A DNA stretch of 64,000 bases, taken from positions 50,426,941 to 50,490,940 of the forward strand of contig CATQJL010000112.1 of assembly GCA_958299035.1 (NCBI GenBank). The letters are read 5' to 3'. Shown here in pieces: positions 32,830 to 47,123 of this stretch. The DNA is from Cylicocyclus nassatus (taxonomy: Eukaryota > Nematoda > Chromadorea > Rhabditida > Strongylidae). Below the pieces are notes generated by a model. That model saw nothing but the letters and a program-made list of their open reading frames with translations, had not been told where the DNA came from and searched no databases. Each line of letters opens with the position of its first letter. The first letter of the stretch is position 1. Both the position numbers and the translations under genes were made by a program.

Positions 32830-34294
32830 GGACCGGCCCGCCGCCCGTCACCGTCGGCTCAGTACGCGCCACAGTCCGCGCCACACTGAAACTCATCATT
32901 GAAGCGCGTTTTTGCGCTGGCGTATCAAATATGCAAAAAGAGTTAGCACCATGCCACCATCCACCACCACTGTTCATCAATTTGTAATCACCTAGCAAAG
33001 GCACATCTGCCCGAAAAGGACAAGGTCCACACTCCTTGAAGAAGCCTCATTATTCAAAAATAAGTATGCTGCTTGTATTTAGCATACCAGATAACCCTCA
33101 GACCATCAAAGCCAAATTGTGGTTTTGACCCCAACATACATTGCAAGGAAAAACCTAGTTGTCGAAATTCATAGATAATGTATGGGATAATGCCCATCTA
33201 TTGTGTTCCAGCAAAAATCACAGCTTTGAAATTTGAGGCCTGGATGTTAGAATAGCGTCAATCTCGTAGAGGCGGAATGCTTGCACATTGCTATATAAAA
33301 CTCCACCATCCATTTAAGACTTATGCGGGAAAGGAGGCTGCACAACATGTGGTCCTACCAGAGAGAATAGACTAAACACACAGCGACTCTACATTTCTAC
33401 ATTGCTTTACTAGTCATCTTCAGACAATGAGCGTGAATTGTGAAGTCTACAAATCGTAGATGTTCATCCTTGTTGCGATGTCTGTTGCGAGAATTCCTCG
33501 AGTAGTATTCTAACGGATATAGCGAAGTTACTGTGACTTAGTGAATGCGATACTCTCGTTTGATAGAAAGATAGCGCCTCAAAACCACATTTAGCGACAT
33601 GTAAATCAATAGTTTTTGGATTGGTATTACTGCCAGAACTCCGCCCCAGACTGAAGCTGATGAACTTCTTGACAAATTTGGAATTTCGCCAATGTCATAT
33701 TTCCCGTGACTGGACAAGACTGTGAGTAGACAGAGTCACTGGCTCTAGATATGCATAATTGACATCCTATCTGTCCAACCGGTCCAAATATGAAGCCTTG
33801 TCTTCTTGCTGTACAGAGTGGGTCTAATCCGGACCGTGCAAAAAAGGTCGTAATCTCAGCAACAGATTGCATTATTTTTATACATGTTCTATCCTCTCCA
33901 ATAATAAGAAGCAGACAATCAAAAAATGGAGGAAAATTTTGGTCTGCGTAGACTCATGCCTATCTTTACTGCGTAGGTGACTTACTGCCTGCTCATATTT
34001 TAGTGGCATTTTAATGTTTGACCCATTGTTGTGATAGAAGCAATTGTTTGGCGTCTACCATCTGCACAAAAGCACAAGAGGCAAAGTGATTGATTTGTTT
34101 GGGGAACTGCTCCGCCAAACGGAGCCATAACGACACTACGCACTGAAACAACTTTGAAATACACTTTTCGTTTGGTAGCTGTACAGTTGCGCAAAAGTCT
34201 CTCATGCTCAATGAAACGAGTATACGGGTGCACGCTTCGCCTTTGAGCCGCGATGCGTATTGAGCCGACGGTGACGGGCGGCGGGCCGGTCCTC
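32830..34294. mobile_element. GC-rich terminal-inverted-repeat element (right copy)
   Basis: Mirror of 13939-15405, with the same termini and the same imperfect flanking 9-mers. Confidence 0.6.
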
Positions 34295-37097
34295 ATGAGA
34301 ACGCACAACATCATGCCCATTATGGTCTTTCGAACTGGTCTTCAAAATAATAGAGCTAGCTCGATGACTCTGTACTTCCAACTGCTCATAACTTCTCTAA
34401 ACTTGTTCAGCATAGGGAAGGTAGTACCCTTATTAAGAAGCTTTGGATAAGCATTTTATTAAGATCGACAGTTGGTTCTTAAGGTCATTTCTTGTTCCAT
34501 AGTAGCTAATATTTATTATGACGTCATGCTGTAGAGTACAGATTGCTTAGCCTACGTGATTTAGCTGTGTATAGTGTGCATAATATTTTCGTGAGAACGT
34601 GTTTTTACCATAGCATATCGCAGCGCACATTGCACATAAAAAGTTTTATCGAGTATTTTTCAGTAGAGCTGCGTCCTTATAACATCCTCGATAGAAAACC
34701 AGTTAAAGGTTTTTCTTCAAAGCCGAGAGAAAAAGCAGTGAATTTTGGTAATATGCAAGGTCCAGGAGTCATCAATTTACCGCAAGTCTACACCAGCACC
34801 GTAGAAAGCAAATTTTGCGTTAGTACTGTAACATGCATGCCATATTGCCCATCTGAGCTGAGTTTCGCGTTGATCTGAGGTCTTCACTTCCGTTCTGCGA
34901 ACGGGTGTTTATGTGAGCGCAACTCAGTGCTTTCTGCAGATGAGAGGCTCCCGTAGGCATCACCCGATAGAGCAGCCTCCCCAGTTTTTAATAGCAGAGA
35001 AAAGCGCAGAAAGTCTTTTGCTGTGAGGGATTAAATCGCTAGCAACCTTTGAAGAAATCCATGTCCACCTAAAAGGCTGCCTACTGTAGCCCTACAGTAA
35101 GAAGCTATCTTGCAAATGAGAAATGATTTTCATGATAAGCGGGTCAGATAACCCCTATAGGCAGACTTTCTGGGAGAGTCGGGACATTTGATTTTTTTCT
35201 CGTTGAACTCGCCGCAGGTTTTACCTGAAATATTAATGGTCTTGATCCGACCTGAAACTTTTAGGACCCACTGTTTACAAAAACCTTAGCTATTCTGCAC
35301 GAAAGGATTTTACTGCAGAGTTACATTGAGCGGTATCTAGCTAAGTCACGCAAGCTCGCTAGTTTGCCTGCTCTTTTCGTCCGTCTGCTGACGGACTTGC
35401 CTGCGCATTTTTGTAGGTTGGAATCTCTGTGAAAAGTGCAGTCGGAATATATTTTATCTGTGCCTTCGTCTGCACTATTCCCGTGATTATGAGCTCACGA
35501 AATTTTCATAGGCATTCATGAACATCCAGGTGGAAAAAAATAGTAGCTTTTGTAGCTGCACAGCAAGTCAGTGAGGATAGTTCCGTGGTACAGCGTTCCC
35601 ATTTGGCAACGGAAAATAAACTGTTTGCATAGACCGTTCAGAAGTACCTAATGAAAAGTGTGCTTAGTGATTTATGAACGCCTGCAAGTTTTCAACATTA
35701 AAAAGTCAAATGTTAGGTTAATTCATAATTGATGCACGTTTTTTGAAATTCATCATCGAAGCGCCGTAATTCTTTTTCCACACCTTTTTAAGAGAAAGAC
35801 TGTTGCAAAAAGCAAACTTTGGCTTTACAGTGTATTCTTTTGTTTATAGATAAATATGACGAGAAAGTTTGTACAATCCGAAAAACGCTAAGCATTTTTT
35901 TGAGAAACTCTATCTTGAGAAAGCATAACCTGCTCTTAGAGGTAATAGGAAAGCGAAACTTTGCTCATTGCGTAGCCAATGGTCAGAGAGCAGTGGCAAA
36001 AAACCAGATTTTACGGTATCTTCTTACCACGAGATACTGGAAGGAATTCAAAAGTGATTTTCCTAGCTTTTTCAAAACAAAAATTGTCTTTTTTGAGAAT
36101 TTTCAAATTTTACGAGGACTACGGGACTAGAGTGCATAATAAGAACATGGGGGAACTTTCAATCTACTTCAGTTCTGCACAGTCGAAGACATCATAATTA
36201 CTGGATGTTACAACGGCAAAAGCAAAGTGCAAGTCATTATCTTATGTGCAAATCATCAGCAAATGAAGCACTGGCAGAAATGCATTCGAAGAAGATCCCC
36301 TCTAAATTCCATGCTCTTCAAAAGGAACCTACACGGGACCTGGATTTACTTCAACAAAGGCCAAGTTTAGTGGCCCAGGCATGTATGGGTTGGAATGGGG
36401 AGGTGGGGGAGAAGTGGGCGGAGACTTGGGTGTGGGCGGAGCTAGAAAATTTCGAAAAAATCCACATTTCTTCAAAATCTATCCACCGTAGTCCTACAGA
36501 AAAAAGTATCTCGCTAATCAGATATGTTCCCTGTAATCAAAGGGTTGGATAACATCTATGAATTGATTTTCTAAGGAACTAGTAGCACTTGATTTTTTCT
36601 CGCTCCTCACTCTTGGCCTCGGCGCAAGATTTAGTCAAGATATTGAGGTTCTCGGACTGACCGGAAACTTCGCTCATAGTGCTTTTGTCCCGATCTTTAC
36701 GAAAATCCTACTTATTTTGCACTAGAGAATCATACAGTAAAGCTAAAGTGAGATAGAAGTGGCTCAACCCATTAAAATCGCAAATTCGCCTGCACCTTTT
36801 GCCTATCCTTTGTGAAAATTGTCTGCATATTTTTGTGATACACCTTTGTAAACACCTCTACCGGACCCTACTTAGCACAGATCTTTATCTGCATTGTTCA
36901 TCAGATTATGATGTTACAAAATCGCCTTCTCATAAATTGTCTTTCAAATTCGCAAGTCGTGAATTTGGCAAATATTCTATCTTATAATGTGCCACCAGCA
37001 GCGAAATAATGTAAGTAATGTTGCAGTAATGTTGTTAGTACGTCGAGAATACATGTAAGCGGAAATTATAAGATTTGCTTCATACATGCATTCGAAC

Positions 37098-37224
37098 AGT
37101 TATGACTTTGGAATGTGAAAATTCTCGGCGATGTCGGCGAAGTCGGCGACTTTGCGTTCTTCGCCGATTTTGCCGAATTTGCCGACATCGCCGAGAGTAG
37201 TTTTCACATTCCACTGTCATAACT
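37098..37224. mobile_element. 127-bp hairpin element (right copy)
   Basis: Mirror of 11009-11135, again directly next to the composite element's terminus. Confidence 0.6.
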
Positions 37225-38705
37225 GTATATAATCAGGTTTGAAGATCTAGGTAAAGAAAATCGCTTAACAAATTGTGACAAAAAATTTTGTTATTCCTTG
37301 AGCCAGCCCGCAACTTGACTAAGTGTGTCCGTTGCTTGTGACCAAGTGTGTCGAAAAACACTTTAACGATGCTTTCGGAGCTTTCAGATGATTCTGCCAA
37401 TCGACGTGGAGAGTGTCTTTGTTTAATCACGCAACTCAATAAATTACCCCAGTCACATTGCCATCAATTAAATTTTGCAATGCTCAAAATCGAAAGGTAT
37501 TTTTATGAATACAGTGCTCAAGATTATTTCTTTACCGAAAATTTGGAGTCAAAAAATGTATGTTTTCCAAATGAAGTATGGATGCAAATACTTAATTTGC
37601 TAAGGCTTGATAAATGAACGCCCAAAATTCATTCTTCTCCAAAATTTGCGGCTTTTTTGACAACATGCTGTGAATTTATGTTTAAACATGTAAACACAAC
37701 ACTACACACCAGAGACTGTAAAAAATTTGAATTTTTGCTTTATAAAAGCAAGTACTAACTTCCTTTTGTGCTCATAGTTTTTATTTTTTTAGGGCCATTA
37801 GATCACAACGTGCGCTTTTGCATGCTTCGTGATTCGGAACTCCATTCTGTTCATCTTCATCTAAGTATAATATGCGGTTACGACAAACGTTTCGTAAACG
37901 TCTTTCAGCCAGATTTTTAGCCGATTATGATTCCTGAAGTAAATCGGTGATTTGATGACAATAGTTTTATCAAGAAGAGCTGAGTGGTGTGTTTTAGTGA
38001 TGCAATAAATAATTATCAGATCATCTGTTTAGTGTTATTGAGAATCATTTACAGCAAGCTCCTTAGCGATTGCTGATAGATTGCATCGAAAATCTGCTTC
38101 GTCGTCTTAGTCTTTTTTGCTTCTCTACAGTATGGGACAAAATATTGTGTGCTTAAACACACTCTAATAGTACTGATTGTACTTTAATAGTCAGCTCCAT
38201 GGCCTCAAATTCCAAATGAAACAGTAAGCGCTGATTACTACGAACTCACTCAAATGCATAGATGCAAGTTCTTGAAAAATTGTGAATAGGCGATGTGCCT
38301 GTGCATTCTTTGCGGTAACTCCGCGACATGAAGGTAGTAGTTTATGCCTTTTTCCAATTTTCATGACGCAAAAGTTTGTCTCTTCAATGCTCGTCGTTCT
38401 TAACTCCACGATATATAATGAATGCAGTACTTTGTGCCCAAAATAAGAAAACATTAAAATTTTTTAATTTTTCAAAGGACGAAAAAGCTTGTCTCTTTAA
38501 TGCTCGTCGTTCCTATTCATAATACTTGCAAATTATAAAAACCGTATATTCCGAATAACAAATTTTTTGATATTTTCGGTGTACTTAAATAGTCATCACA
38601 TTTCGCCGAAAATGCTAATGTAGTCGTACAGTACTTTGACAGCTGCAGTGCGATATGATACGTTAGAATGCGTCAAATTTTTGCTTTCAGTTTAGGATTT
38701 GTAAG

Positions 38706-39895
38706 TGTTGTGGTCTTCTTCTTTTTGTGGATCCGGGACACGATTAGCAGCAGGCTTTATTGGCGTTTGGTACAAATGACAGAAGCGAGGAATGAAGGAA
38801 AGGAAGAATAAACGATGAATATTACCGCAAAAGGAAGCTCTCATATAGCCTATAAGGATGGTTGTAAACAAAAGAGATATATACAGGGTGCGGCAAAAGT
38901 TTGGGAGCCTAGTACTTTTTCGTACAAAACGAGAAGGGAAGTACATATAAACGAAAAATTTGGCGCACACATAATTCGAACCATTGCAGATACAGCCCAG
39001 TTCTTGAATTGCAAAACTGCCTCTTTTGGATTGCACGCAGCCCTACAAAATCTTAGCAAGTCCACCTGTCATGGCACGTAGGTAGTCGTAATGAAATTCG
39101 CCTCACGTCTTCACAGTAACTGCTTCTTTTACTGCTAAAGTTTGCTCTATCATGCTTGGCAAATGCCCAGCATGATAGAGCAAACTTTTGTCTACAACAT
39201 ACTTCCTAAAGAATTATTTGTATTGCTTAAAAATAAAAATATTGGATTTTCAATTAGAAGCATGTGTACGTCGCATACCGGAATTTTGGCTACAATTGCT
39301 CGAATAAAAACTTAAAAATACCGTTTAAGAAGTATAAAAAGTGTTCCAATGGCCGAATTTCAAAGAATCTAATTTAGAAGACGTATGCAAAAAATACAGC
39401 CTTGGTTTCAGTGCCTGTTGAGCATTCTACAGCTTTTAAATTTGTTCTGAAGACGGATTTCCACTGGCACGTAGGTAACATTCGCATACTTTTACTTTCC
39501 GCTTATGCAAGAACAACTCCTGGCAAAAACAAAACTAGGATACAATAGCGCAAAGCCTCTGCTATGTTGTGTGCATCGAAGTTTTGTAAAATATTGACAG
39601 CATCTCTAGCTACAGCAAAAAATGTAAATACTAAAAATTCTGGTTTTTTCGCTTTACAAAGTACTAATTTGTTAATTTTCATTCTTACAAAAACATATGG
39701 CAGCCATTTCCAGCCAAATAAAGTGTATTTTCTAGAGGATGACCGCAGCATTATGTGGCATAAAATTGAAATCAAAACCATCACTATCTTTGTAATTGCA
39801 GTACTGCAAAATTAGGCTCCCAGACTTTTGCCCCACCCTGTACAATTGAGGTTCATTTACTACATTTACAAGCAACCTAATGTTACTTTACAACA
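38706..39895 (-). repeat. Ty3/gypsy 3' LTR interrupted by a Tc/mariner-type element (right copy)
   Basis: Mirror of 8338-9527. The interrupting element sits at the same TA, so the insertion predates the split of the two arms. Confidence 0.65.
38884..39840. mobile_element. Tc/mariner-type element with CAGGGTGSGGCAAAAG ends (right copy)
   Basis: Mirror of 8393-9349, including the internal hairpin (about 39137-39188) and flanking TA. Confidence 0.75.
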
Positions 39896-40707
39896 TCTCC
39901 CTTTTTAAGTCAGTGTATCCTTTCTTCAATGGTACGATCTTGAGACTGCATGGTGGTTTACGAGTCCTTTGCGAGCGGCGACGAGCAGGACGCGAAAACA
40001 TTCGACTAACGGATTCATCAGCGTCCCTCGGTTCGGCATTGGCCGCAGCAATATCAGGATTTGGCACAACATCAATGTGATTGGCGTTGGCGGCAGGAAC
40101 ATCAACGCATACGGCGGAAGTCTGCTGTCTGGGAGCTCAAAATCCAAAAGATTGAACTCTGCCAATAGCGCGCTGGTAGCATCGGAGACTATTCGAGGGC
40201 GAGCTGATTGACATGGCGATTCCATATGAATCTTTCAATTTCTACGTTGTAGAGCGCGTTCAATCCTTAATTGTAAGACCCCTGGGGTCTAAGTAGGTTT
40301 GCTGGATTGCGGTAGTCGCGAGCGTAGATAGCATCATGGACATCGAAGTGTTTCTTCTTGGTTCCATGTCTGCGGTTGTATTGAGCTTCCATCCCAGGAC
40401 TCGTTCCGAGGGAGGAGTAGCTTGGTTTAACAGTCTAAGCGTCAGTGACCAAACGTGTAAGCGGAGTATTAATCGTTCGTCTGAGAAACATCTCAGCCGG
40501 GGAACGATTATTTGGCGAAGACTGGCAGGACGTACACCTATAGCAGAGTAATAGATTCAATAAGGCTTCAGAAAGGTTTTCTTCTCCCTTGAGCTTCATA
40601 ATTCCTCTCTTGAAAGTTCCGAAAAAGCGTGCAGCAAGTCCTTTCGATTGTAAGTGGAGCGGTGGTGTTTTAAGGCTGGTTCCTACTTCGGCTTTGCTGC
40701 ATGTCAA
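39896..40707 (-). pseudogene. Ty3/gypsy integrase C-terminus and pol tail, degenerate (right copy)
   Basis: Mirror of 7526-8337, with the same breaks and a few private substitutions. Confidence 0.8.
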
Positions 40708-40887
40708 TCTCAGTTTTTAATGATATCTTTCATCTCGGCCTCTGTTGTATCGCGTTCATCATAACTTGAAATGATTCACTCAAATGATGATGAGCTTCAT
40801 AGGAACGACGCTTTCTTACGGTTGACGACAGCTCCTTATTCCTCCCCTCTATCCCCTCAATCCCCTTCTTTCATAATTTAATTGTAA

Positions 40888-41289
40888 CTAGAGACGCCCC
40901 CGTCCCACCCGGAATTTGGGCTACTCCTAAACGCATTGAAACTTACCGCCCTTCTTCATATCTGCGACGAAATGTGATGTTTTCCTTGCTGACTTGAAAC
41001 ACCTGGATCCTTTTCGCCGAAAAATGTAAATGAACTTCACAGCCCAACTTACATGACTATGGGAGAAATGATCCAACAATGGTTGGTAAACCGTCGATGT
41101 AAGTAAACAAATCAATAAATCGAATGAAGATTCCAACAAATTGTCGCAATAAATAGTCTATTTTCTGCGTTGTGCCTTATTTATAGGGGGACGAACTTTA
41201 TCCCCATCGGCTCACGCACAAAAGAGTCTATAAACCACATACTTACAAACAAACAAATTTACAGAGATTCTGTTTTATTTATATAAAGA
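40888..41289 (-). mobile_element. Short Helitron-like element (right copy)
   Basis: Mirror of 6944-7345, with the TC and CTAG ends kept. Confidence 0.35.
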
Positions 41290-41986
41290 TTATGATTGAT
41301 TTTGAAACGTGAGTATCCTTTCGGTTTCGTTTCGCTAACGCTATTGATTTAGCTATTTCGAAACGTGCTGTTTGGATGGATTTTTTTGATTACAATGAAT
41401 GGTGATTTTGGAGTTGCTCTCAGCTCGTCAATTTTCCACTTCGCATGCGATTTTTAGTGGCTGTGATCAATTACAAATTTTGACGGGCATTTAGTGGTCG
41501 AGGAAAGAGTCACAGAATTTACCCAAGTTACAGAAATCACGAAAAAAATGGAAATTATACTCCATATTGAAACCAGATAACGCGTTTTTTGAAAAGAGAT
41601 GGGAGAAGGTTTGCTAGTTAATTTTTTGTATTTCTTGAATTTTTTCCAAGCCTAAAACACCATTACCACCGTAGTAACCATGAGGCTTTCGTAATTGTTT
41701 GTGGCAAAGGCGCGGAGATACTTGCTCGAATGATGGTTGTAAGCGGCGCGCAGGGCAGATCTTGTGGATCTCTGACAGCTCAAAAGGACTAAATCCTTAA
41801 AGTTTTGGTCAATTGGCTGTCATAGAGCAGACCCAATCCGCAGTGGTGGTAAGGCGAATTAGTGACAGTTTCTTTTTGAAATATTGGATTGTTGGTTCGG
41901 TCTAGAAAAGTCCCATGTTTGTCCTTTTTCATAAAAACGGTTTTGTAGGGGTAGTAGGAAAGTGCGGTTTATAGGGCAGTAATTTA

Positions 41987-42996
41987 TTAGGTTGGTGCAA
42001 AAGTTTTGTTAGTTATTTCAATCCATCGGCAAACACGCTAGAATGGAGATAAACAAACACTTCAGAATGTATCTGATGCAGAATTTCTTCCTCCTTCCAG
42101 CTACTAAGCTCATATTGTGTTTTGTTGAGAGAGTGATGAGATATTTGCTAGAAATTGCAACCATTCGTTTTTACCATGCCCAAATTTCCTGATTTTCAAA
42201 AATTTTATACGCGACTTTTGGAAGAGCTCTAATAACCACCAGATAGGGCAAGTCTGTCGCCAACTCGAGCAACTTTTTTCTTATTTTAGCTGCTTTTCAG
42301 ATTTCTAAATGATTTTCTTATTTTAAATAATTTTCTAAAAGTCTTGTGTTCTGGAAATTCGCATAATCTGTTATTGCACCAAACACTGCAAAACCTACAA
42401 AATACTAAGGTTTCAACATTCGATTATTACTACCGCTACCATTTCAAAGTAGATGAGCGATTTTCGCTTCAAATTATAGATTTTGAAACATAAGTTACGT
42501 CAGTGAGCACTGCTGGAATTGAGAAATTTTTACCCAAAAATTTCGCCTGCCTGCAAAAAAGGCAGGTGTTAGAAGGAAAAGGAAAAGTTGCATCGATTGG
42601 TGAGTGAAGTGTTCAACATTTTATGTTCTACGAAGTTAAAATAGGCTGAATGTAAAATTTGGTCACTTCAAAAAATAAAACGTAGAAATTCTAAAAAAAC
42701 AAGCCGAGGTAAAAAATTGCTTCTGTTGGCAAAACGTTTGCTCCTGCCGGTTGTTAGCGCTCCTCCGAAAGTCTCGTACAAAAATTTTGAAAATTAGTGA
42801 AAGTTGAACTTGGTAAAAACGAATGGATGCAATTTCCAGCGAATATCTCATAACTCTCTCATTGAAACACAATATTTAGGACCTTAAAAGAAGAGAAAAT
42901 TCTGCATCGGATACATTTTGAAGTGCTTGTTTATCTTCATTCTAGCTTGTTTGCCGATGGATTGAAAAAAACTGACAAAACTTTGCACCGAGCGAA
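41987..42996. mobile_element. Mariner-type fold-back element, 1.0 kb (right copy)
   Basis: Mirror of 5235-6245. The intact end TTAGGTTGGTGCAAAAG starts at 41987 after a TA at 41985-41986; the decayed end is at 42996 followed by TA. Confidence 0.7.
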
Positions 42997-44219
42997 TATT
43001 ATGAATAGGAACGACGAGCATTTAAGATACAAGCTCGTGGAGTTAGAAACGACGAGCATCAAAGAGACAAGCTTTTGCGTCGCTTGAAAATTAGAAAAAG
43101 GCATAAACTACTACCTTCATGCCGCGGAGTTACTGCAAAGAATGCACAGGCACATCGCTTATTCACAATTTTCAAGAACTTGCATCTATGCATTTGAGTG
43201 AGTTTGTATGTAGTAATCAGCGCTTACTGTTTCATTTGGAATTTGAGGCCATGGAGCTGACTATTAGAGTACAACCAGTACTATTAAAGTGTGTTTAGGC
43301 ACACACTATTTTGTCCTATACTGTAAAGAAGCAAAAAAGACTGAGACGACGAAGCAGATTTTCGATGCAATCTATCAGCTATCGCTAAGGAGCTTGCTGT
43401 AAATGATTCTCGATAACACTAAACAGATGATTTGATAATTATTTATTGCATCACTAAAACACACCACTCAGCTCTTCTTGATAAAACTATTGTCATCAAA
43501 TCACCGATTTACTTCAGAAATCATAATCGGCTAAAAATCTGGCTGAAAGACGTTTACGAAACGTTTGCCGTAACCGAATATTATACTTAGATGAAGATGA
43601 ACAGAATGGAGTTCCGAATCACGAAGCATGCAGAAGCGCACGTTGTGATCTAACGGCCCTAAAAAAATAAAAAACTATGAGTACAAAAGGAAGTTAGTAC
43701 TTGCTTTTGTAGAGCATAAATTCAAATTTTTTACAGTCTCTGGTGTGAGTTCAAAAGAAGCATCATGCACGACAATTATAGTGTAGTTTTGTGTTTACAT
43801 GTTTAAACACAAATTCACAGCATGTTATCAAAAATTCAATGGAGAGAAATGAACTTTGGGCGTTCATTCATCAGGCCTTGATCGAAGTGAGTATTTGCAA
43901 CGATACTTTATTCGAAAATTTTTTTGACACCTCTGATATTGACAATATTTTGACATCTAACATTTCGGTAAGAAACAATTTTGAGCACCATATTCATAAA
44001 AATACCATTCGATTTTGAGCATTGCAAAATTCAATTGATGGCAATGCGACTGGGGTAATTTATTGAGTTGCGTGATTAAACAAAGACTTCCTCCACGTCG
44101 AATGGCAGAATCATCTGAAAGCTCCAAAAGCATCGTTAATTGTTATTCGACATACTTGGTCACAAGCAACGCACACTTAGTCACGAGTTGCGGGCTGGTT
44201 CAAGGACTAACAAAATTTT

Positions 44220-44513
44220 TTGTTACAATCTGTCAAGAGATTTTCTTTATCTAAATCTTCAAAGCTGATTATATACAAGCGATTAAAAAAAGACTCGCAT
44301 GTGACTGATACAGGGCTATATAAGTGTAAACAAGGAGGTTGTCTCCGTGTCAATCATACGCTCTTGATTTCTCGCTCCAAATGTTGTAGGCTTGCCTTCC
44401 ACAAATATTCCTATCGAGGCCACGGGTGCAAGCCTCCAGCAGAATCCATTACAGTCAACATTATATCACCCTATTTTGCAACCGCTTACACTGCCGACAA
44501 AAGTACTATGTGA
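44220..44513 (+). CDS. Cysteine-containing open frame, unknown (right copy)
   Basis: Mirror of 3719-4012. It starts inside the terminus of the composite fold-back element (ending at 44275) and continues into flanking DNA, which argues that at least its first third is not an ancestral coding sequence. The TATATAAG at 44317-44324 lies within it. Confidence 0.2.
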   Translation: MLQSVKRFSLSKSSKLIIYKRLKKDSHVTDTGLYKCKQGGCLRVNHTLLISRSKCCRLAFHKYSYRGHGCKPPAESITVNIISPYFATAYTADKSTM

Positions 44514-44589
44514 TAGGTAAAACAGAAATGTTGACCTTTTCTTTTCTGGTATCCTAGCACAGCCTTATTTGAAGAGGTGCATTTATACC

Positions 44590-44730
44590 ATGAATTCCAG
44601 AGTATACAATGAAATTCTTTCTTTTCACAACCCTGCGCTTTGCTTCTTGGTCAGCAGCGAGGCACTCATGTGTGAACTTTGCAATCCTCTAGTGAACAAG
44701 GCAGCTTCGCTTCATGCAGAGTCGAGGTAA
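44590..44730 (+). CDS. Short frame resembling the start of a saposin-like domain (right copy)
   Basis: Mirror of 3502-3642 with the same 46-codon frame and the same candidate donor at its end. Its presence in both arms adds no independent support because the arms are near-identical. Confidence 0.22.
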   Translation: MNSRVYNEILSFHNPALCFLVSSEALMCELCNPLVNKAASLHAESR

Positions 44731-45812
44731 ATACTTTGAGAGTTTGCAGAGTATACAAGTACTTGTATGTAATGCAACAATCCTGACATTTGAGTGATCA
44801 TTAGAGCGACTTCCTCTTCAACATTTCCTCTCCTCTGCTAGAGTTTGAAAGAACAAATGGGTCTCGGCCTTTGAAAAAAACGCGCTTTTTTCAAATTGCC
44901 TGCGCAGTTGGTGCGATTAAGGGAAGATAGTAAAATCAAAGCGGCAAAGGTGTAGTCGCTATAAAGGACTATTTGCTATCCTTGTCCCGGCCCTGGTTCA
45001 CATTTCTGACAACCCTACAAATTTCATTCGTAATCTATCACTGCTGTGTTTGCGAATTAGAAATTATTTTGTAAGCTTTTGTAAAGTGCATAAATACCTT
45101 TTTAGACAAGTTCAAAATTTCGGAAAAGCAAATGCTTTGGAATGTAAGATCCCATAAACTTCTCAAAATGGTGCTAACTAATCGGGCCAAACTAATATAT
45201 TCACGGGAGCGTTTTTATAGGAATATCAAACTGTGATTAGGATAACATATTACGCTTGGAAGGTACATCTCACTGTAGTCTGTGCAACTCACAATTTTTT
45301 TCGTGAGTTGAAGAAAAGACAGACGTGGGTGCCATACGTGTGAGACGAATTCAGTGGTATAAATTCTATCAAAGGTATCCGCATCTTAAAAATTTTCGGC
45401 TACTGCAATACATAGGGAGTAATTCAGTTGAAAGATGTCAAATGCTCATAAATATCGAACCATTTGTAGAGTTTTTTTATTCCCTTACGCATTTTCACAG
45501 CATACTTTAATTAGTCTTGCTATCATCTCCTCCCCGGTATATTTGGACGGAGCACTTGCAGAGAACTCGTTCGGTGATCTTATGCACCCTCTATTGCAAT
45601 ATTCTTTGTAATCTCTCGCTTCCAACCCTGTCACATAAGACAACGTATGATATATATATGTGGCGTACAAAGAACTAGACCTGCAGTTGAATTTTGATAA
45701 GTCACCAATACGTTCGAACCCAACGTACAAAGGGGAAGCAACGATACTAGACGCGTTTATCAATCCCTTATTTAGGAATGGGATTCCTGTATAAGTAACG
45801 GCCCCGTACGAA

Positions 45813-46061
45813 CGCGGGCGCTAGCGCCCGCGATACACCAAGCCAAGCTGGTGATCGAGCTTCTCCATCGGTGAATATGGTCCGATCTGGCAAGTTTGGC
45901 CATGTTGGGCACAGCAGCCTGGCAGCGGAGCCCGACCTGTTGAGATCGGGCTCTGCTGCTCGACATGGCCAAACTTGCCAGATCGGACACTCTGAAGTTT
46001 GGTGACACGGGATTGGGGTTCTCTCCTGTTCGGGCAATCGTTAATCATGGCCCGAACAGCT
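45813..46061. repeat. Cluster of three hairpins with a 5S-rRNA-like stretch (right copy)
   Basis: Mirror of the hairpin cluster at 2171-2419. All three stems are kept, with a few substitutions in loops and arms. The 5S-like stretch is at 45879-45895 and again, inverted, near 45972-45988. Confidence 0.65.
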
Positions 46062-47123
46062 AGTTGGAGATTGGTAGATAATTCATTCAAATCTATAAAA
46101 TCACTGGAGCTCTAATGCATAATGCGCTATAAGATCTAACTTAGGAGTGCATGACTAGCAAGATATGTGATGTACAGGTTTCAAGGGGTGCTCACATTCA
46201 CCGGAGACACAATAGGTGTTTTTAAACAACTAGTTCTCATAAATGTGGCGCAAAATGTCTGCGAAATTTGGACCTTCGAAAGGTTTTAATTTTTCCATAG
46301 TCCGACATCGCGTATAATTAAAGTGTTGGATTAAGACAAAAATTTTTGTGTGCTGATTCCAAGCAACTCTTTTGATAGAGGAATCTCGATTGAAAAGATT
46401 TTGACAGTATTAGGAACACCCGACCTTCAGTAACTTTCTGGTCATCCTCTTTTCCATTTCGTTAAATTCCTTCTTTTGTGCATAAGCATGTGTAGGCAAA
46501 ATTGACCCTTGCTAAGTTCTGCTGTGGCTCAAAAACAACCCATTTGATAGTCTATAGCTTTGGAGAGTCAAGGGAAAATATAAGCAACCGAAAACTTTGG
46601 GTAGAACTTGATTGAACGCAAGCTTCATTTGCTTCTTTTTTCAAAAGGCAATTACCAATATTATTGTTTAAAGAGAGAAGCTGATGAATTTACAGTTGAA
46701 CAAGCAAAATAGTTGGTGACAGAATTGCATATTGTGCACGACTTCATAATGTTTTAATTTTGACTTACACTCCGACATCGTCTTTTACAAATGCCTAGGA
46801 ATTACATAGCAGGAAAATCAAATTGTAAACTCGTGATTTCCTTTGCTCTCAGAAGATCATTTGTTTTGGTAGAGGACTATATGTCGCCGAAAGTGGGAGG
46901 ATTTAACGCGGATGATGCAGCAGTACTCATCCTGTGCATGTGCTAAAAGGTGTATTTGTGTCCAACTGAACCTCCCATTTTCGCCTACATATAATCCCAT
47001 AACCCATTTGTTTCTCTATCAATTATGCCGAAGTCTCGTGTTTTCGTCGTTTTATCAAGCGCTCTATGTACCGCTTATTTCTCAAAATATTATTTTCAGG
47101 CATTTCACGTCAGTTCGACAAGA

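Larger units (their letters stand above)
37226..44275. mobile_element. Composite fold-back element with 1.3-kb inverted termini (right copy)
   Basis: Mirror of 3957-11007 with the same nested content. One terminus carries a substitution within the otherwise matching 20 bp (CAGGTTTG in place of CAGCTTTG near 37238). Confidence 0.65.
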
